64,000 nt of DNA from Sphaerospermopsis sp. SIO1G1 (GTDB lineage Bacteria; Cyanobacteriota; Cyanobacteriia; Cyanobacteriales; Nostocaceae). The position numbers were made by a program, and so were the translations under genes. Shown piece by piece: positions 62,063 through 64,000 of this stretch (the first letter of the stretch is position 1; the number at the start of each line of letters is the position of its first letter). The DNA lies in assembly GCA_010672785.1 (NCBI GenBank), contig JAAHFX010000004.1, positions 62,001 to 126,000 of the forward strand. Direction: 5' to 3'. The notes under the pieces were generated by a model, which made no database searches, was not told the origin of the DNA, and saw only the letters and a program-made list of their open reading frames with translations.

Positions 62063-64000
62063 ATGCTTCACCCAGTTTTGCCACCTGATTCACCTCCTGT
62101 TATTCAACATACACGACCAAGTCATCCTGTTACCGTTGCTGGCATCAAGGATAAGAAAGTGACAGGGGAACAGTTCGTTCCAGAAAATGACAATCATAAA
62201 ATTGTTGAGGGTGTAGTCACTATAACTCAGAACCATACTGATAATTCTGTAGTTACTAAACCTTTATCTTCTTCTCCCGAACCAGAAAAGTTACCAGCAG
62301 AATTTTCTCCTTTGTCAGTTGATCAGAGTGCCGAAATTCTGGGAAATTCTCTAAATGTTGGTGATCAGCAACAGGAACAAACAGAAAATGACAAAACTCC
62401 TATTGTTACATTTCCACCTCATAGTGGGATTGTGAACAGTCAAGCAGCATTTTTATCTTCATCTCCTGTCGCCATTAAACGTCCAGTTGTCATCCCACAG
62501 CCGAACTCTGTAACTCAAGCTGTAAGTGTTGAGAAGTTTGACAATCAGGTGAATTTGTCTGGTTCTTTACAAACTGTAGACAATATCCCCACTGGTTCAC
62601 CAGCACAACTAGTACAAAATATTATTGAGTTTAAGCCTCGTAATCCGAGTAATCAACCTACTCCCACAAGAATAGAAATTCCCCCCCCTCAGCAATCTCA
62701 GTCAGAGAATCTAGAAGTGAGGAGAAGGGTAGTAGAAGTTATTGCTGATCGCCAAGAATATGATGAGCAAAGACGAGTTGTAGTCGCCGAAGGAAATGTA
62801 GTAGTAAGATTTGACGGTGCTGTAGTTGATGCAGATCGTTTACAGGTCAATTTAGACAATCTTATTGCTGTAGGTGAAGGCAACGTAGCATTAACTAGGG
62901 GTAATCAGGTATTTAGAGGAGACCGTTTTACCTATAACTTTGTCCAAGACAGCGGCGATTTGCAAAATGGTAGCGGGGAAATTTATATTCCCACAACAGA
63001 AAGAGATTTTGCCTTTGATCCTACTCCCCGTGCAGATTTAACCGCAGGTGGTGTACCCAGTAGTCTACCGAGCGATCGCATTCGTGCTAATCAACCCACT
63101 ACAGGTGTGAGTAGTCCAGGCGGTATTAATGTTAACCTTGGTGGTCAACCAGATGCCAGTAATTTGCCTGTAGCTGAATCTGGTGGTGTCGTCAAGCGGA
63201 TGCGATTTGAAGCCCAAAAGATAGATTTTTACCCCCGTGGTTGGCAAGCTGAGGATGTCAGAATCACTAATGATCCTTTTTCACCGCCAGAGTTAGAATT
63301 AAGAGCCGCCAAAGTAACTTTAACGAAGGAAGCACCTTTAGTAGATAGAATTATTACACAAAATCAAAGATTAGTTTTTGATCAAAATTTTAGTTTACCA
63401 ATTCCTATTAATAATCAAAAAATTGACCGTCGGGAAAGGGATATTAATCCTTTTATTGTTTCTCCTGGATATGATAATGATGACCGAGGCGGTTTATATG
63501 TAGAACGTCATGTGATCGCATTTAGTAATGACCAAACTCGCTGGACAATTACACCACAATTTTTTGTACAAAAGGCTTTTGAAGATAGTAGTAATGTTGC
63601 AGATTTGTTTGGTGTAACAACTAAATTAAATAGTGTTTTAGGCCCAAAAACCAAGGTAGAAGGTAGGGGAGAACTAACTAGTTTAGATTTAAGTCAAGTA
63701 GAAGATAATTTAAGAGGAAGTGTAAGATTACGTCAGACTTTAGGTGATGTTAATCCCCATACTTTAAATTTAGAATATAGCTACCGCGATCGCCTTTACA
63801 ATGGTACTCTTGGTTTTCAAACTGTACAAAGTAGTTTCGGTGGTATTGTTACTTCCCCCATCATTCCTCTCGGAAAAAGTGGTGTCAATCTAAGTTATCA
63901 AGCTGGCGCTCAATACATCAATGCTAATACTGATCGTCAAGATTTATTGGAAGTGAATCGAAATAATGATCGTGTTTCTTTAGGTCGTTTACAAGCTAGT
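62063..64000 (+). CDS. DUF3769/LptD-like outer-membrane protein (cut by window edge)
   Basis: The first 646 residues of a large outer-membrane protein. It starts MLHPVLPPDSPPVIQHTRPS at ATG 62063; a TAG stop lies in frame seven codons upstream, so this is the first possible start. Residues 1-215 are low-complexity Pro/Ser/Gln linker. From about 220 an OstA/LptA-like beta-jellyroll follows (RRVVEVIADRQEYDEQRRVV, VVRFDGAVVDADRLQVNLDN, GNQVFRGDRFTYNF). Then DUF3769, the cyanobacterial version of LptD, begins (about 370 on; RMRFEAQKIDFYPRGWQAED, VRITNDPFSPPELELRA) and turns into barrel strands (GRGELTSLDLSQVE, NLEYSYRDRLYNGTLGFQ). It probably inserts lipopolysaccharide into the outer membrane. 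A signal peptide is not evident at the N-terminus. Confidence 0.85.
   Translation, partial: MLHPVLPPDSPPVIQHTRPSHPVTVAGIKDKKVTGEQFVPENDNHKIVEGVVTITQNHTDNSVVTKPLSSSPEPEKLPAEFSPLSVDQSAEILGNSLNVGDQQQEQTENDKTPIVTFPPHSGIVNSQAAFLSSSPVAIKRPVVIPQPNSVTQAVSVEKFDNQVNLSGSLQTVDNIPTGSPAQLVQNIIEFKPRNPSNQPTPTRIEIPPPQQSQSENLEVRRRVVEVIADRQEYDEQRRVVVAEGNVVVRFDGAVVDADRLQVNLDNLIAVGEGNVALTRGNQVFRGDRFTYNFVQDSGDLQNGSGEIYIPTTERDFAFDPTPRADLTAGGVPSSLPSDRIRANQPTTGVSSPGGINVNLGGQPDASNLPVAESGGVVKRMRFEAQKIDFYPRGWQAEDVRITNDPFSPPELELRAAKVTLTKEAPLVDRIITQNQRLVFDQNFSLPIPINNQKIDRRERDINPFIVSPGYDNDDRGGLYVERHVIAFSNDQTRWTITPQFFVQKAFEDSSNVADLFGVTTKLNSVLGPKTKVEGRGELTSLDLSQVEDNLRGSVRLRQTLGDVNPHTLNLEYSYRDRLYNGTLGFQTVQSSFGGIVTSPIIPLGKSGVNLSYQAGAQYINANTDRQDLLEVNRNNDRVSLGRLQAS

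Overview
The window is chromosomal DNA of a cyanobacterium, most likely a filamentous, heterocyst-forming Nostocales strain (Anabaena/Dolichospermum/Nostoc type). The evidence is: photosystem II genes psbQ and psbI; a phylloquinone (men) gene set; many GCGATCGC (HIP1) octamers; heptanucleotide tandem repeats (TCAGTTA, CAATCAC, AATTCGT types) between genes; and low-GC coding sequence. No rRNA, phage structural genes, transposase genes or CRISPR array were seen. One tRNA (Val, TAC) is present.

Layout. 0-12.9 kb is mostly housekeeping and envelope: a DEAD-box RNA helicase (cut by the window edge), rimO, a candidate structured RNA, a BtpA-family gene, a VKOR-thioredoxin fusion, a CHASE2-PAS-GGDEF diguanylate cyclase, psbQ, an FAD oxidoreductase and a BASS-type transporter. 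13-18.6 kb has a CHASE2 Ser/Thr kinase, a NYN-domain protein, leuA and a DUF29-like gene. 18.7-21.3 kb is a two-gene Septu-type (PtuA/PtuB) defence module with an unknown third gene. 21.3-25.2 kb is a split hydantoinase/5-oxoprolinase pair.

26-34.2 kb is the most interesting accessory region. On the minus strand it carries a DUF815 AAA+ ATPase, a membrane-anchored coiled-coil protein with a TerB-C-like C-terminus, a BrxD/DUF2791-like ATPase and an Lhr-like superfamily 2 helicase. I read the last three as a candidate nucleic-acid-directed defence or stress cassette. The ATPase gene is boxed by a perfect 41-bp inverted repeat and by copies of a miniature element, next to a kinase gene fragment. 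35.3-37.7 kb holds an APH-type kinase plus a HopA1-domain protein. This enzyme pairing is known from class V lanthipeptide and thioamitide clusters, but no convincing precursor lies beside it.

38-43.9 kb is phylloquinone biosynthesis: a DHNA-CoA thioesterase, menE, menC and menA, and divergent menF. 44-58.8 kb holds a SulP anion transporter, proA, mazG, a DUF2227 protein, tRNA-Val, an SGNH hydrolase, a second Ser/Thr kinase, a lipoxygenase and glgP. 58.8-60.7 kb is a 2-kb gene-poor stretch with a 198-bp direct duplication. The window ends with a hexapeptide acyltransferase, psbI and the start of a DUF3769/LptD-like outer-membrane gene.

At least eleven copies of a roughly 90-bp miniature inverted-repeat element (family A, ends AGGACTTACGC) lie between 27 and 60.6 kb. 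None was seen in the first 27 kb. Three copies of a second, 109-bp element (family B) each sit within about 70 bp of a family A copy. All functional calls come from reading motifs by eye; no database search was possible.
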